64,000 bases of DNA from Flavobacterium davisii (GCF_019565505.1 NZ_CP067378.1:124001-188000), one strand, 5' to 3'; shown: positions 1 to 9,297, counted from the stretch's first letter. The notes: a model not told the origin generated them from the sequence alone. Numbers and translations: made by a program.

Positions 1-2
1 TG

Positions 3-257
3 CTGTTACCTAAAACAAATACTAAGCTTTTTCATAAGGAACGTTATGACGAATTTCATTTAGCAGGTTATGGATTAGCAGCTAAAGCTGGTTTAAATTT
101 AACTTTCTTAAAACATTTTTTTGTTCAAGGAGAGCTTAAAGGAGGCTATATCAATATGCCTGATATTCGCACCTCTTATGATTCGGCTGATAGAGCAAGT
201 CAACATTTTTGGTTTTTACAACGTATTATTGCTTTTGGTGTTACTTATAAATTATAA
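3..257 (+). CDS. Outer-membrane beta-barrel-like protein, C-terminal fragment
   Basis: Only the last 84 codons are inside the window; the reading frame is open from the left edge to a TAA at 255-257. The translation has alternating aromatic/hydrophobic and polar residues and ends in FGVTYKL, as in the last strand of an outer-membrane barrel. It also carries KGGYINMPDIRTS. I do not recognise the family, so the outer-membrane assignment is inferred from strand-like character only. It could be a periplasmic beta protein. A strong hairpin begins 18 bp after the stop. Confidence 0.5.
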   Translation: MLPKTNTKLFHKERYDEFHLAGYGLAAKAGLNLTFLKHFFVQGELKGGYINMPDIRTSYDSADRASQHFWFLQRIIAFGVTYKL

Positions 258-274
258 TTATTATATTTTTTACT

Positions 275-346
275 AAAACTGCTCAAAATACACTGCCCCC
301 AAAAAGTTAGATACTATTTGGGGGCAGTGTAAAAAAGGGCAGTTTT
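275..346. repeat. Nested inverted repeat / hairpin with IS3-like end
   Basis: An inner perfect 14-bp inverted repeat pairs 290-303 (ACACTGCCCCCAAA) with 317-330, and an outer 8-bp pair joins 275-282 (AAAACTGC) to 339-346. A T-run follows (343-348). It can act as the terminator of the upstream gene. The left arm followed by AAGTTAGATA resembles terminal inverted repeats of IS3-family elements, so it may be an IS-end relic. Confidence 0.7.
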
Positions 347-1003
347 TTAATTCTTAAAGTATAGTTTTTTAATTCTAGATTACACGGTAGACTTTCTTAG
401 GTTACATTTTAAAAGCTATGTCTTACTCATTTTATGTGATCCCTCCTAGCGTCGGGATGAAAATTTAGCTTTTATCTTTCTCTTTCTTCTGTTGAAATAA
501 ATTTATAAATATTCAAAGAACTTACCTAGACAAACATAGTATGACAAGAATCCGAATCATTTTTTAGAATAAATGAATCAGCGTTCTGTATGTCACTTCT
601 ACTAAAGAAGGAGTCGCATAATCTAGGTTAAACCCTAATTACGCATTAGAAAAAACAAATCTCATAACTTACTGACTTAAAAGAAATTACATTTTTAGTG
701 ATTCTGTTTTTTAATTTTGTTAAGTACTGATAATCACTAAAATGTTTTTTTAAAATATCTAACGTTTAATCAGGGATTATGCTTTTGCCTCCTTATTTCC
801 TTTTAAAATTTTCTATAAATAGATAGTTTAAATCATTAAGTTATAAGCTTTGCAATGAAAATATAAAGAACAAAAAGACAGACTCCTTTTTTACAGCATT
901 GAAGTAACAAAATAAATACTGCGTCATTCTATCTTTCAGACATTCACATTGCATACACAGCTACCTATCCATAAGTGAATTATAAAATAAAAGCAATGAG
1001 AAA

Positions 1004-1154
1004 GTGTCCTAAAAGGTCACAATCTTGTCATTTCGACCATAAGGAGATCCGAGAGCTTTACTCGAATAGACGAAGCAAATCACAATATACTGATAATGCG
1101 ACTTCTCCTTTTATCGAAGTGATAGATTACGTTGAATTTTGACTTTTCAGACAC
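1004..1154. repeat. Intergenic repeat bounded by TGTCCTAAAAG inverted ends
   Basis: Bounded by GTGTCCTAAAAG (1004-1015) and CTTTTCAGACAC (1143-1154), which are near inverted repeats. The interior contains TGTCATTTCGACC and AAATCACAATATAC followed by ATAATGCGACTTCTCC. The same order of sequences recurs at 53813-54226, so this is a dispersed noncoding repeat. This copy lacks the MITE-like insertion seen in the other. Confidence 0.7.
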
Positions 1155-1277
1155 CCTCCATTGCTTTTAGGGTTATCGTATAAATTTTTAATCTCTACTA
1201 GAGATTTTTTTATCACAATACCAATCAAACGAATAACCATTATGATGGTAAAATGTGATTAAAGATTATAATTATTC

Positions 1278-1694
1278 TTATTTTAATGATATCTCTACCT
1301 GAATATTACCTCTAGTTGCATTAGAATAAGGGCAAATTTGATGTGTTTTAGCTAATAAATCCTCAGCAACTTCTCTCTCTACCCCATCTATTTGAGCTAC
1401 TAAACTTACAGATAAATCAAACCCACCATTTCCATTAGGTCCAATCCCTACTTCTGCTGTTATACTAGATCCTTCTAATTTTATTTTTAAATTGCGAGCA
1501 ACTAAATTTAGCGCACTATCAAAACAAGCTGCATAACCTGCGGCAAATAATTGTTCTGGATTAGTAAAAGCACCTCCTTTACCTCCTAATTCTTTTGGCA
1601 TTTCTATTTTAAAATCCAAAACACCATCTTCAGATTTTATACTACCTTCTCTACCTCCTGTTGCGGTTACCTTTGTAGAATACAATGTTTTCAT
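1278..1694 (-). CDS. ohr: Organic hydroperoxide resistance protein (Ohr)
   Basis: A 138-aa OsmC/Ohr-family thiol peroxidase that reduces organic hydroperoxides in the cytoplasm. The Ohr-subfamily signatures are present: VTATGGREG near residue 10, NPEQLFAAGYAACF at 45-58 with the peroxidatic Cys57, and CPYSNATRGN at 121-130 with the resolving Cys121. Arg15 is the family's catalytic arginine. It is the last gene of a three-gene minus-strand operon, 6 bp after the nitroreductase, behind a TetR gene. Ohr is usually controlled by a MarR-type OhrR, so a TetR partner is a little unusual. The reading frame is intact and of normal length. Confidence 0.95.
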   Translation of the reverse strand: MKTLYSTKVTATGGREGSIKSEDGVLDFKIEMPKELGGKGGAFTNPEQLFAAGYAACFDSALNLVARNLKIKLEGSSITAEVGIGPNGNGGFDLSVSLVAQIDGVEREVAEDLLAKTHQICPYSNATRGNIQVEISLK

Positions 1695-1700
1695 TTTTAT

Positions 1701-2333
1701 TTAATCTATTAATGTTACTAATTCACTCATAGGTTTACGTACTTTTTTAAGATTTACCAACCAGTCATTAGGAGCATTTTTATATCCCAAAGGAAGGATT
1801 AATGTACTTCTTAAATTCTTTTCTCTTAAATTAAGAATTTTATCTAGTTCATCACGATCAAAACCTTCCATTGGCGTACTATCAATTCCCTCATACTCCG
1901 CTTGAGTCATGGCAGACATAAGTGCTATATAAGTTTGTTTGGCAGCATGATTGTGGTTTTCTTCTGAATTTTGTTCAGGGTAAAAGGATAAAAGTTTTTG
2001 ACGATATGCTTCCCAACCTTCATTTTTAATACCTCTAATTTCATTCGTTAAATCAAACATGTGATTTATCCTTTCTGCCGTATAAGTATCCCAAGCTGCA
2101 AAAACCAGCAAATGAGAACAATCTGTAACTTGTGATTGATTCCATGCTATTTTTCTAATTTCAGCCTTGATAGCTGGATTGGTAATTACAAATACTTCAA
2201 AAGGCTGTAATCCACTAGAAGTTGGAGTCAATCGAATAGCCTCTAAAATATTTTCTATTTTTTCATCTGGAATCGTTTCTCCTGTCATTGCTTTACAAGC
2301 ATAACGATTATTCAATAATTCTAAAAAATCCAT
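1701..2333 (-). CDS. NAD(P)H-dependent nitroreductase family flavoprotein
   Basis: 210 aa, the typical length for the NfsB-type FMN nitroreductase family. Such enzymes reduce nitroaromatics, quinones or related electrophiles with NAD(P)H and form FMN-binding dimers. Visible motifs are the N-terminal NNRYACKAM (family RRSxRxF region), LTPTSSGLQPFEVFVI near 35-50, and the C-terminal LILPLGYKNAPNDW that normally closes the FMN site. It lies between tetR and ohr on the same strand, with 46 and 6 bp gaps. That supports a shared electrophile/oxidant response. The exact substrate cannot be told from sequence. Confidence 0.9.
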   Translation of the reverse strand: MDFLELLNNRYACKAMTGETIPDEKIENILEAIRLTPTSSGLQPFEVFVITNPAIKAEIRKIAWNQSQVTDCSHLLVFAAWDTYTAERINHMFDLTNEIRGIKNEGWEAYRQKLLSFYPEQNSEENHNHAAKQTYIALMSAMTQAEYEGIDSTPMEGFDRDELDKILNLREKNLRSTLILPLGYKNAPNDWLVNLKKVRKPMSELVTLID

Positions 2334-2379
2334 ATTCTCTTCGTGTTATATAATTTATTATTTTAAAGATTTAATTTTA

Positions 2380-2952
2380 TTACTTTTTTATACTATACCA
2401 TGCCAATTTATATGCGTTTTCTAATACATTTTCATCAAAAAAGAGTTCTCCTGTTTGATGTTTAGCTACTAAAAACGACAACGGATTTACTGCAAATCCA
2501 TAAATCAAATAAAGCGAACAATCTTTTACAATTCCTTCCTCTTGTCCTCTTTTACATAAATCCATAAACTTTTTTAAATACGAAATTCCTTTACTACGAG
2601 TTTCCTCATTAATCATAGGTGTTATATCGCATAAAGATTGAAAAAGAGCTTCTTTAATATGATTTCGCTTATAATTTGCTATAGCATACCAAATTACTTT
2701 AAAGCCTTCTTCTACTGACATTCCTTCATGATAATCTTTAAAAATACAATCACTAATTTCTTCCTTTAAATGAAGATAAAGTTTATCTATAAGATCTTGC
2801 TTATTTTCAAAATAAATATAAATAGTAGCAGGTGCCACATTTGCTTTTTGTGCTATTTTAGACATTGAAGAAGCATGAAACCCATTATTATTCACTAATT
2901 CTAAAGTTGCCTCTAATATTGCTTTTTCTTTATCTTTTAATTGAGGTCTCAT
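2380..2952 (-). CDS. TetR/AcrR family transcriptional regulator
   Basis: 190 aa with an N-terminal TetR helix-turn-helix: KEKAILEATLELVNNNGFHASSMSKIAQKANVA, then the conserved ATIYIYFENKQDLI. The C-terminal two-thirds form the variable ligand-binding helices. It is the first gene of the tetR-nitroreductase-ohr operon. A 22-bp near-perfect palindrome lies 34 bp upstream and overlaps the promoter spacer, the usual arrangement for autorepression. By inference the ligand is an electrophile or oxidised lipid. Confidence 0.93.
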   Translation of the reverse strand: MRPQLKDKEKAILEATLELVNNNGFHASSMSKIAQKANVAPATIYIYFENKQDLIDKLYLHLKEEISDCIFKDYHEGMSVEEGFKVIWYAIANYKRNHIKEALFQSLCDITPMINEETRSKGISYLKKFMDLCKRGQEEGIVKDCSLYLIYGFAVNPLSFLVAKHQTGELFFDENVLENAYKLAWYSIKK

Positions 2953-2973
2953 CTCTATTCTTTTTTATGATTA

Positions 2974-2981
2974 CAAATATA
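2974..2981 (-). promoter_or_regulatory. Bacteroidota -7 box of the tetR operon
   Basis: On the minus strand the sequence reads TATATTTG, an exact TAnnTTTG match, 22 bp upstream of the tetR start codon. The -33 element is not clear because that stretch is occupied by the palindromic operator. Confidence 0.6.
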
Positions 2982-2985
2982 CAAA

Positions 2986-3007
2986 AAAGAACGAACGTTC
3001 ATTCTTT
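2986..3007. promoter_or_regulatory. Palindromic TetR-type operator
   Basis: A 22-bp palindrome centred on GAACGTTC (2993-3000), with one mismatched pair (2992/3001). It extends through AAAGAA/TTCTTT and sits immediately upstream of the -7 box. Bound repressor would occlude the promoter. The TGAACGTTCA-like core is a common TetR-family operator form. Confidence 0.7.
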
Positions 3008-3498
3008 AGTTTTTAAAAAAATTATAAAAACAATTTCTTCAATAAAATCTAAAAAAGAAAGATAAATTCTGTTTTATAAAAACTCTCTCTATAACAACCT
3101 ACAAAATTAAACATGCCATAAAAAAAAAGGAATATATACGGATTTTCCGTAATAATTTGTTTATTTCTTTTTTTATCTTGGCCCTCAATAACCAACCTAT
3201 CCAATTTAGAAATGAAAGAGAAAATTAAAATTATTATCAAACTATTTATCAATCAATTACAAATTATATTAACCTAAAAAAGATGATATATTTTCAAAAA
3301 AAAACAGAATATCATATTAGCAAAATACCATCAATTCATCTCATAAAATAATAAAAATAAATATTTAACGTTAAAGTTATAACGAAAAGATATTTTAACA
3401 AACAAAATAAACTAAAGAGAGGAAATAAAAAATTTCAATATTCCGACAAAATAGTCAATAAAAAATTCTTATTTGTATTTATAAACTAAACTAATAAA
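3008..3498. other. AT-rich spacer, nothing recognised
   Basis: About 490 bp of very AT-rich sequence between the tetR promoter and the next lipoprotein gene. The short open frames here have low-complexity translations and no recognisable start signal, so I do not call a gene. Confidence 0.5.
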
Positions 3499-4484
3499 AT
3501 GAAAATTAAATATTTAACTATTATAGCAATACTGTTCTTTTTCTCTTGTAACAAGGACAATGATGACACTAATTTGAAAGTAGAAGAATCTATTGATTTC
3601 AAGCAAAAAATGCGAGAATTTGTAATTGGTATTAGCCAATATTCTAAATCCATCAATCCTAATTTTTCAATAATCCCACAAAATGGAATTGAATTAGTCT
3701 CAACAACAAATGATGGTCTAGGAGCTCCTGTTTCTTCTTATCTTGATGCTATTGACGCCAATGGTCAAGAAGATTTATTCTACAGTTCTGAAAATGATAA
3801 TCAGCCTACCCCTGATGATCGAACAGAGTATCTAAAAAAATTACTTAATATTTCTAAAAATTCTGGAAACAAAATATTGGTAATTGATTTTTGCACAACT
3901 GGCAATGACATTTCGGACTCGTATTCAAAAAATAATAATAACAACTACACTTCCTTTGCTACAACTGAAATAGGCTTAAACTCTATCCCCCTTTACCTAA
4001 CCCTATCAATCAAGAAAATGATTTAAATATTAACGGTATTAATGATGCTAAAAACTTCTTATACATAATAAATCCTACACAATTTAAATCTAAAGATGAT
4101 TTTATTACAGCCGTAAATAAAACAAATTATGATTTAATAATAATGGATTTGTTTTTTAGAGGAACCCCTTTTACTGCTTCTGAAGTAAATCGACTAAAAA
4201 ATAAAGAAAATGGAGGAAAAAGACTTGTTATTTCATACATGTCAATTGGAGAAGCTGAAAGCTATCGTTATTATTGGGACAAAAATTGGTATACAAACAA
4301 ACCCAGTTGGTTAGATGAGGAAAACACTGATTGGAAAGGTAATTTTAAAGTCAAATATTGGGATGAAAACTGGCAAAGCATAATTTATGGAAACAACAAC
4401 TCTTACTTAAAAAAAATATTAGATGCTAACTTTGACGGAGTATATTTAGACATAATTGATGCTTTTGATTATTACACTAATTAA
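3499..4484 (+). CDS. GH114/TM1410-like polygalactosaminidase-family lipoprotein (frameshifted)
   Basis: Starts with a lipoprotein signal (MKIKYLTIIAILFFFSC, Cys17). The C-terminal half carries KRLVISYMSIGEAESYRYYW, KPSWLDEENTDW, FKVKYWDENWQ and DANFDGVYLDIIDAFDY. These match the TIM-barrel family of MJ1477/TM1410-like putative extracellular glycosidases (GH114-like). One base is missing in a C-run at about 3985-3993; restoring it joins both frames into 328 aa. The N-terminal part contains the expected VIDFCTTG strand. By inference it is a cell-surface enzyme acting on galactosamine-type glycans; the family is biochemically sparse. Nearby genes are also small secreted proteins. Confidence 0.75.
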
Positions 4485-4551
4485 TAATTTCTTCTTAATT
4501 TTATAGTCAATATAAAATAAGTAATAACACTAAAATTATTAAAATAAAAAA

Positions 4552-4886
4552 ATGGTACGATTAATTTTATCAATTTTTAGCTTAGGCTTAACATTAATAT
4601 CTTGTAACACTAATAAAGACGAAAAAACTGTTTATATTGGAGCAAACACCACACCTTGCAACGCGGGGGTAATGGAAACAGAATGTTTGCAAATAAAATG
4701 GAGTAAAAATCAAAAAGAATGGGATTTTTTTACAACACTATTCAAGGATTTAAATACGAAAAAGGTAATGAGTACGAGCTTGTTATTAAAGAAGAAAAAG
4801 TAGAAAATCCTCCAGCTGATGGATCAAATGTAAAATACACATTAATAAAAGAAGTAAGTAAAAAAAGATTACTGGTAACGAAATAA
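4552..4886 (+). CDS. DUF4377 domain lipoprotein (frameshifted)
   Basis: A 111-aa lipoprotein after repair, with signal MVRLILSIFSLGLTLISC. The domain order VYIGANTTPC-N-GVMETECLQIKW-W-IQGFKYEKGNEYEL-NPPADGSNVKYTL fits DUF4377, a small beta domain often next to HslJ/META-like domains. One T is missing in the T-run at about 4731-4739; without repair the frame ends early at 4803. It follows the GH114-like gene by 67 bp on the same strand. Function of the domain is unknown. Confidence 0.75.
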
Positions 4887-5157
4887 AATAATCTTATACA
4901 AATTGTAAACAAGATACATAACTCTTAAAAAATGAAATTTTGATCTTTCATTTTTAAAAATATTTTAAATAAAAATTATATATTGAAATAAAATTAACAA
5001 ATTAGTTTCCCTCATTTTTAACAAAGCCTAAAAGTGGGGGAAAATAATTTAAATGATCTCTATCTTTTTTAGTCTTTTTGACTCTATAAAAAATGAGATT
5101 GTATTTATTCTATAAATAATTGACTGACTATTTTTACAAACACCTTTTCTTTAATAA

Positions 5158-5540
5158 ATGAGATCATATCGGTATCATATAAACTTATTTTTTCTAATAA
5201 CAACTCTTTATTGCTTTTCGCAATCACAAACAAATAAACAAAAGTTAGATACTCTAGGTATAATAAAACTTGTTGAAAAAAAAGGGCTTTTATTAATCCC
5301 CAAAGGACTCAGCAAAAAGAAATAAATACAATTCCTTCCTTAACACCTAAAATAACTTTTGACCCAAAGAAAAACAATTGGACTGTTATTTCAACTGACT
5401 ATAAGACTACACAAAAAGGAGATTGCAAAAAAACGAATGGCTGTACGATGGTTATTACTCAAATAGTAGTAATATCAGACATAACAAAAAAAATAATTCA
5501 TACTAATAGAACTGAAAAACTATATCAAAACTATGAATAA
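5158..5540 (+). CDS. Small secreted hypothetical protein (frameshifted)
   Basis: The frame starting at ATG 5158 gives an N-terminal hydrophobic segment (INLFFLITTLYCFSQ), then KLDTLGIIKLVEKKG. It stops at 5323. A second frame from about 5322 gives TFDPKKNNWTVISTDYK, GDCKKTNGCTMVITQ and ends KLYQNYE at 5540. One base missing in the A-rich stretch 5314-5322 joins them into 127 aa. The tail (beta strands, two close Cys, charged end) looks like a small periplasmic protein. I do not recognise a family. It is the third secreted gene in a row on this strand. Confidence 0.5.
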
Positions 5541-6225
5541 AGCAAATCTATATTTTAAAAGATCCATTCAAGTCAAATTATAGTTTAAATTTTATCCCCA
5601 AATTAATAAAATAGCTTAAAAAGGATTTTTTTTACTTAATAGACTAAAAGTAGATTAAGTAAAAGTTTTACTCATTTTTGAGATGCATTACTAATCTTAT
5701 TAATAAACTAATTTTAAACAACTTACATATTCTTTTGAGCTCAAATTTAAAACTATGAAGTAATTTAATTTTTAGTCTATAATTTATTCTGCTCATTATT
5801 AAGTTCATTAATACGACTATTTTTTCTCTAAATCTAGATTACATATTAAACTTAGTAGTAAAGATGAAAAGGAAAAAAAACAAAAATGTTGTGAGATCAA
5901 AAGCATAATTTAACAGGGCGTTTGTCACTTCGACCGAAGAAATAAGTTGTCCATATTATATTATATCATCTCTACTTTTGTATTAATGAGAAGATTCCAA
6001 AATTTTAACACAACCTAATTGAGGACATAAAGTATACTCTTTTAGATTCAAAAGTTCTAATCTATTTATAATAAATTTCTAACGCATAATATGGGTAAAC
6101 TATAATTTTAAAGTTAGAAAAATAAAAAAAGAGATTGTCCAAAAATTACCATTGAAAAATGATAAAATAAATTTTAAAATTTACTTTTCGGACAACCTCT
6201 AATTTATAAAATCAGTGTTTGATTA
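5541..6225. other. Noncoding spacer with repeat fragments
   Basis: No gene seen. Contains a MITE-like end around 5834-5851 (CTAGATTACATATTAAAC), a GTCACTTCGACCGAAGA fragment (5923-5940) related to the repeat at 1004-1154, and the ettA terminator at 6130-6200. Confidence 0.5.
6130..6200 (-). terminator. Terminator downstream of ettA, built from a TGTCC repeat hairpin
   Basis: On the minus strand AGAGGTTGTCCGAAAA (6200-6185) pairs with TTTTGGACAATCTCT (6144-6130), followed by a T-run. The arms are the same TGTCC ends that bound the repeats at 1004-1154 and 53813-54226. A repeat end seems to have been adopted as a terminator. Confidence 0.65.
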
Positions 6226-7914
6226 TTATCGCACTAATTTTTTATATTTGATTCTTGTTGGCACTAAATCACCTAAACGCTTTTTACGATTTTCTTCATA
6301 ATCTGTAAATCCTCCTTCAAAATAATATACTTGTGAATCTCCTTCAAAAGCTAAAATATGAGTACATACACGGTCTAAAAACCAACGATCGTGAGAAATA
6401 ATTACGGCGCAACCTGCAAAATTTTCTAATCCTTCCTCTAATGCACGAAGTGTATTTACATCTAGATCATTAGTAGGTTCATCTAATAATAATACGTTTC
6501 CTTCTTCTCTTAAAGTCATAGCTAAGTGCAAACGATTACGTTCTCCTCCTGATAGTGTTGCTACTTTTTTGTTTTGCTCACTACCTGAAAAATTAAATTT
6601 AGATAAATAGGCACGTGAATTTACCTGTCGTCCCCCCATCATGATCAATTCTTGACCATCACAAAAGTTTTCCCAAATAGATTTTTCTGGATCAATATTT
6701 TTATGTGTTTGATCAACGTATGCTATTTTAACTGTTTCTCCTATTTCAAATGAGCCAGCATCTGCTTGTTGCTCTCCCATTATCATACGGAAAATAGTTG
6801 ATTTACCAGCACCATTTGGACCAATAATTCCTACAATACCTGCTTGTGGCAAAGTAAAATTCAAATTATCATATAATAATTTGTCACCAAATGCTTTGGC
6901 TACATTTTTAGCCTCGATTACATTAGTTCCTAAACGAGGTCCATTAGGAATATATAATTCTAATTTTTCTTCTAATTGTTTAGAATCTTCATTTAATAAG
7001 CGATCATAATTTTGGAGACGTGCTTTTTGTTTTGTTTGACGTCCTTTTGCACCTTGACGCACCCAATCTAACTCACGTTCTAAAATTTTACGACGTTTTG
7101 ATTCTGTTTTTTCTTCTTGCTCTAAACGTTTTGCTTTTTGATCTAACCAAGAAGAGTAATTTCCTTTCCACGGAATACCTTCTCCTCTATCTAATTCAAG
7201 TATCCAGCCTGCTACATTATCTAGGAAATAACGGTCGTGGGTTACTGCAATAATCGTTCCTTTATATTGTTGTAAATGTTGTTCTAACCAATGTACTGAT
7301 TCCGCATCTAAGTGGTTAGTCGGCTCATCTAATAACAAAACATCCGGTTCTTGTAATAATAAGCGACATAAAGCGACACGACGGCGCTCTCCTCCTGATA
7401 ATATTTTTATAGGTGTATCAGCATCTGGACAACGAAGTGCATCCATTGCTACTTCTAGTTTATTATCTAATTCCCAAGCACCACAAGCATCTATTTTATC
7501 TTGTAATTCTGCTTGACGATCCATTAGTTTTTGCATTTTATCAGCGTTCTCATAAACTTCTGGCAAACCAAATTGATCGTTGATTGTATTGAATTCTTCC
7601 AGTAATTTAACTGCTTCTGCTGCGCCTTCACGAACAATTTCTATTACGGTCTTTTCTTCATCTAATTGAGGTTCTTGTTCTAAATAACCTACTGTATAAC
7701 CTGGTGCAAAAACAACATCGCCTTGATGATTTTTATCAATTCCAGCTATAATCTTTAATAAAGAAGATTTACCTGAACCGTTTAAACCTAGAATACCAAT
7801 TTTAGCTCCGTAAAAAAAGCTTAAATAAATATCTTTTAGTACTTGTTTATTAGTTGAAGAATAAGTTTTACTTACCTTCGACATTGAAAATATTACTTTC
7901 TTATCGTCTGACAT
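6226..7914 (-). CDS. ettA: Energy-dependent translational throttle protein EttA
   Basis: A 562-aa ABC-F ATPase with two nucleotide-binding domains and no membrane segments. Walker A motifs are GLNGSGKS (43-50) and GPNGAGKS. Both signatures (LSGGERRRVALCR, LSGGERNRLHLAM) and both Walker B/D loops (LLLDEPTNHLD, LLLDEPTNDLD) are intact. The interdomain linker is rich in Lys/Arg/Glu. Family knowledge: EttA binds the ribosomal E site and gates entry into elongation according to the ATP/ADP ratio. Length matches the family. The gene is intact and is followed by a repeat-derived terminator. Confidence 0.96.
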   Translation of the reverse strand: MSDDKKVIFSMSKVSKTYSSTNKQVLKDIYLSFFYGAKIGILGLNGSGKSSLLKIIAGIDKNHQGDVVFAPGYTVGYLEQEPQLDEEKTVIEIVREGAAEAVKLLEEFNTINDQFGLPEVYENADKMQKLMDRQAELQDKIDACGAWELDNKLEVAMDALRCPDADTPIKILSGGERRRVALCRLLLQEPDVLLLDEPTNHLDAESVHWLEQHLQQYKGTIIAVTHDRYFLDNVAGWILELDRGEGIPWKGNYSSWLDQKAKRLEQEEKTESKRRKILERELDWVRQGAKGRQTKQKARLQNYDRLLNEDSKQLEEKLELYIPNGPRLGTNVIEAKNVAKAFGDKLLYDNLNFTLPQAGIVGIIGPNGAGKSTIFRMIMGEQQADAGSFEIGETVKIAYVDQTHKNIDPEKSIWENFCDGQELIMMGGRQVNSRAYLSKFNFSGSEQNKKVATLSGGERNRLHLAMTLREEGNVLLLDEPTNDLDVNTLRALEEGLENFAGCAVIISHDRWFLDRVCTHILAFEGDSQVYYFEGGFTDYEENRKKRLGDLVPTRIKYKKLVR

Positions 7915-7979
7915 AATATGATTTAAAATTTTAGAATTTAGAATAAAGATTGAAGACTAAGAACCATAACGGACTCTAT

Positions 7980-8168
7980 TTACACTCTTCCTTTTAAAGC
8001 ATTAAAAACCCACGCATTAGCAAAAAAACCGATTCCTACGGCACTAAATCCCCATCCTGCTACATCTGCATAACGATAAATACCTAAGCCTATTAAAATT
8101 ATTCCCATAACAATCATTATAAATGTTGCCCATGCTAGAACTGTATTTTTATTCATTCCTACACTCAT
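7980..8168 (-). CDS. CAL67264 family small membrane protein
   Basis: 62 aa with two predicted transmembrane helices (about 10-28 and 35-55) and the strongly conserved ending WVFNALKGRV. Its MNKNTVLAWATFIMI start and AGWGFSAVGIGFFA core match the CAL67264 family found in Flavobacteriia. The initiator may be M1 or M5 (MNKNT). It lies 65 bp upstream of ettA on the same strand. Function unknown. Confidence 0.85.
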   Translation of the reverse strand: MSVGMNKNTVLAWATFIMIVMGIILIGLGIYRYADVAGWGFSAVGIGFFANAWVFNALKGRV

Positions 8169-8216
8169 TTTAAATTCAATATTTTATATTACTTTAAAGT
8201 TGCAAATATCGTAAAT

Positions 8217-9220
8217 TTAGTTAAAAATTTTAACTAACATTTCTTTTAATAAATCATCTTGTGAAAGATTTATGGCTCCTACTCCTTTACTTTTTAAATC
8301 GACCTCTTTTAAGGTTGCTACAATCCCACTTACTTTTTTCATGGGATAATTTCGAGCCGCTAATTCATAATCTTTTACAAAAAAAGGATTTACTCTTAAT
8401 ACTGATGCAACGTTTTTAGGATTTTTATCTTTTAATCCGTGATATAGCAATAATTGTAAAAAAAAGCTAAATACCAACCCTATTGTTAAAACTATTGGAT
8501 TATCTTTCGGGTTTTGAGCAAAATGATCTGCTATTTTATAAGCTTGAAGCTGATTTCGTTCACCTATTGCTTTTCTTAATTCAAATGGATTGAATTCTTT
8601 ACTAAAACCAATATTTTCTTCAATAATTGCAGGGGTAATAAGATCTCCTTGCTTTAATATTATAGAAAGCTTATCTATTTCATTTGCAATTCTGCTTAAA
8701 TCAGTCCCTAAAAAATCTACAAACATCTGTATTGCTTTGGGTTCAATCTGTAGTTTTTGCCCTGCAAAACACGTGTTAACCAAGTTCCTACTTGATTTTC
8801 GTATAATTTTTTACTTTCAAAAACTACTCCCTTTTTTTCTAAAACTTTGGTGATTTTTTTTCGTTTATCCAAAGTTTTATACTTATAACAAAGTACTAAA
8901 ACCGTTGTAATTTGAGGATTTTCAGCATAAGTTTCCAATTTATCAATAGTACGAGATAGTTCTTGCGCCTCTTTTACAATGACCACTTGTTTATCTGCCA
9001 TCATAGGATAACGCTTAGCATTTCCAACAATATCTTCTATTGTAACATCTCGACCATAGAGTATTGTTTGATTAAAATCTCTTTCGTGTTCTTGTAAAAT
9101 ATTTTGTTCTATGTACTCTGACAATTTATCAATATAATAAGGCTCTTCCCCCATTAAAAAATAAATAGGTTTGATAATTCCTGCTTTTATATCTTTTATA
9201 ATTTTTAGTGCTTCGTCCAT
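8217..9220 (-). CDS. holA: DNA polymerase III subunit delta (frameshifted)
   Basis: The clamp-loader delta subunit, which opens the sliding clamp. The N-terminal frame (from 9220) has IKPIYFLMGEEPYYIDKL and the ATPase-like core; the C-terminal frame has FVDFLGTDLSRIANEIDKL and the collar-domain helices. The frames join at about 8759-8762, where one G is missing (GGCAAAAA should read GGGCAAAAA). Repair gives 334 aa, the usual length. As an essential gene, this break is almost certainly a sequence error. It is divergent from the HsdR_N gene. Confidence 0.92.
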
Positions 9221-9297
9221 TTTTTTAAGGTTTTAAACTTTAAGTTTTCCGTTTTGAAATAACTTGAAACCTGAAATTAAAAAACTACTTTTGGAAA

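Larger units (their letters stand above)
258..1277. other. 1-kb noncoding spacer with repeat remnants
   Basis: No credible gene. Besides the hairpin at 275-346 and the bounded repeat at 1004-1154, it holds degenerate ends of the MITE-like family (around 376-393 and 635-651, the latter containing TTACGCATTAG). A small hairpin lies at 1190-1206 (AATCTCT ACT AGAGATT) followed by Ts. The spacer looks like accumulated repeat debris between convergent genes. Confidence 0.55.

Noticed and set aside
275..346. CRISPR-like repeat
   Set aside because: A single palindrome without regularly spaced copies; no cas genes in the window.
3049..3252. 67-codon open frame on the minus strand upstream of tetR
   Set aside because: AT-driven hydrophobic translation with no ribosome-binding context or family resemblance.
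8217..9220. Two separate genes for the two holA frames
   Set aside because: The frames overlap and together form one delta subunit; a single missing G explains the split.
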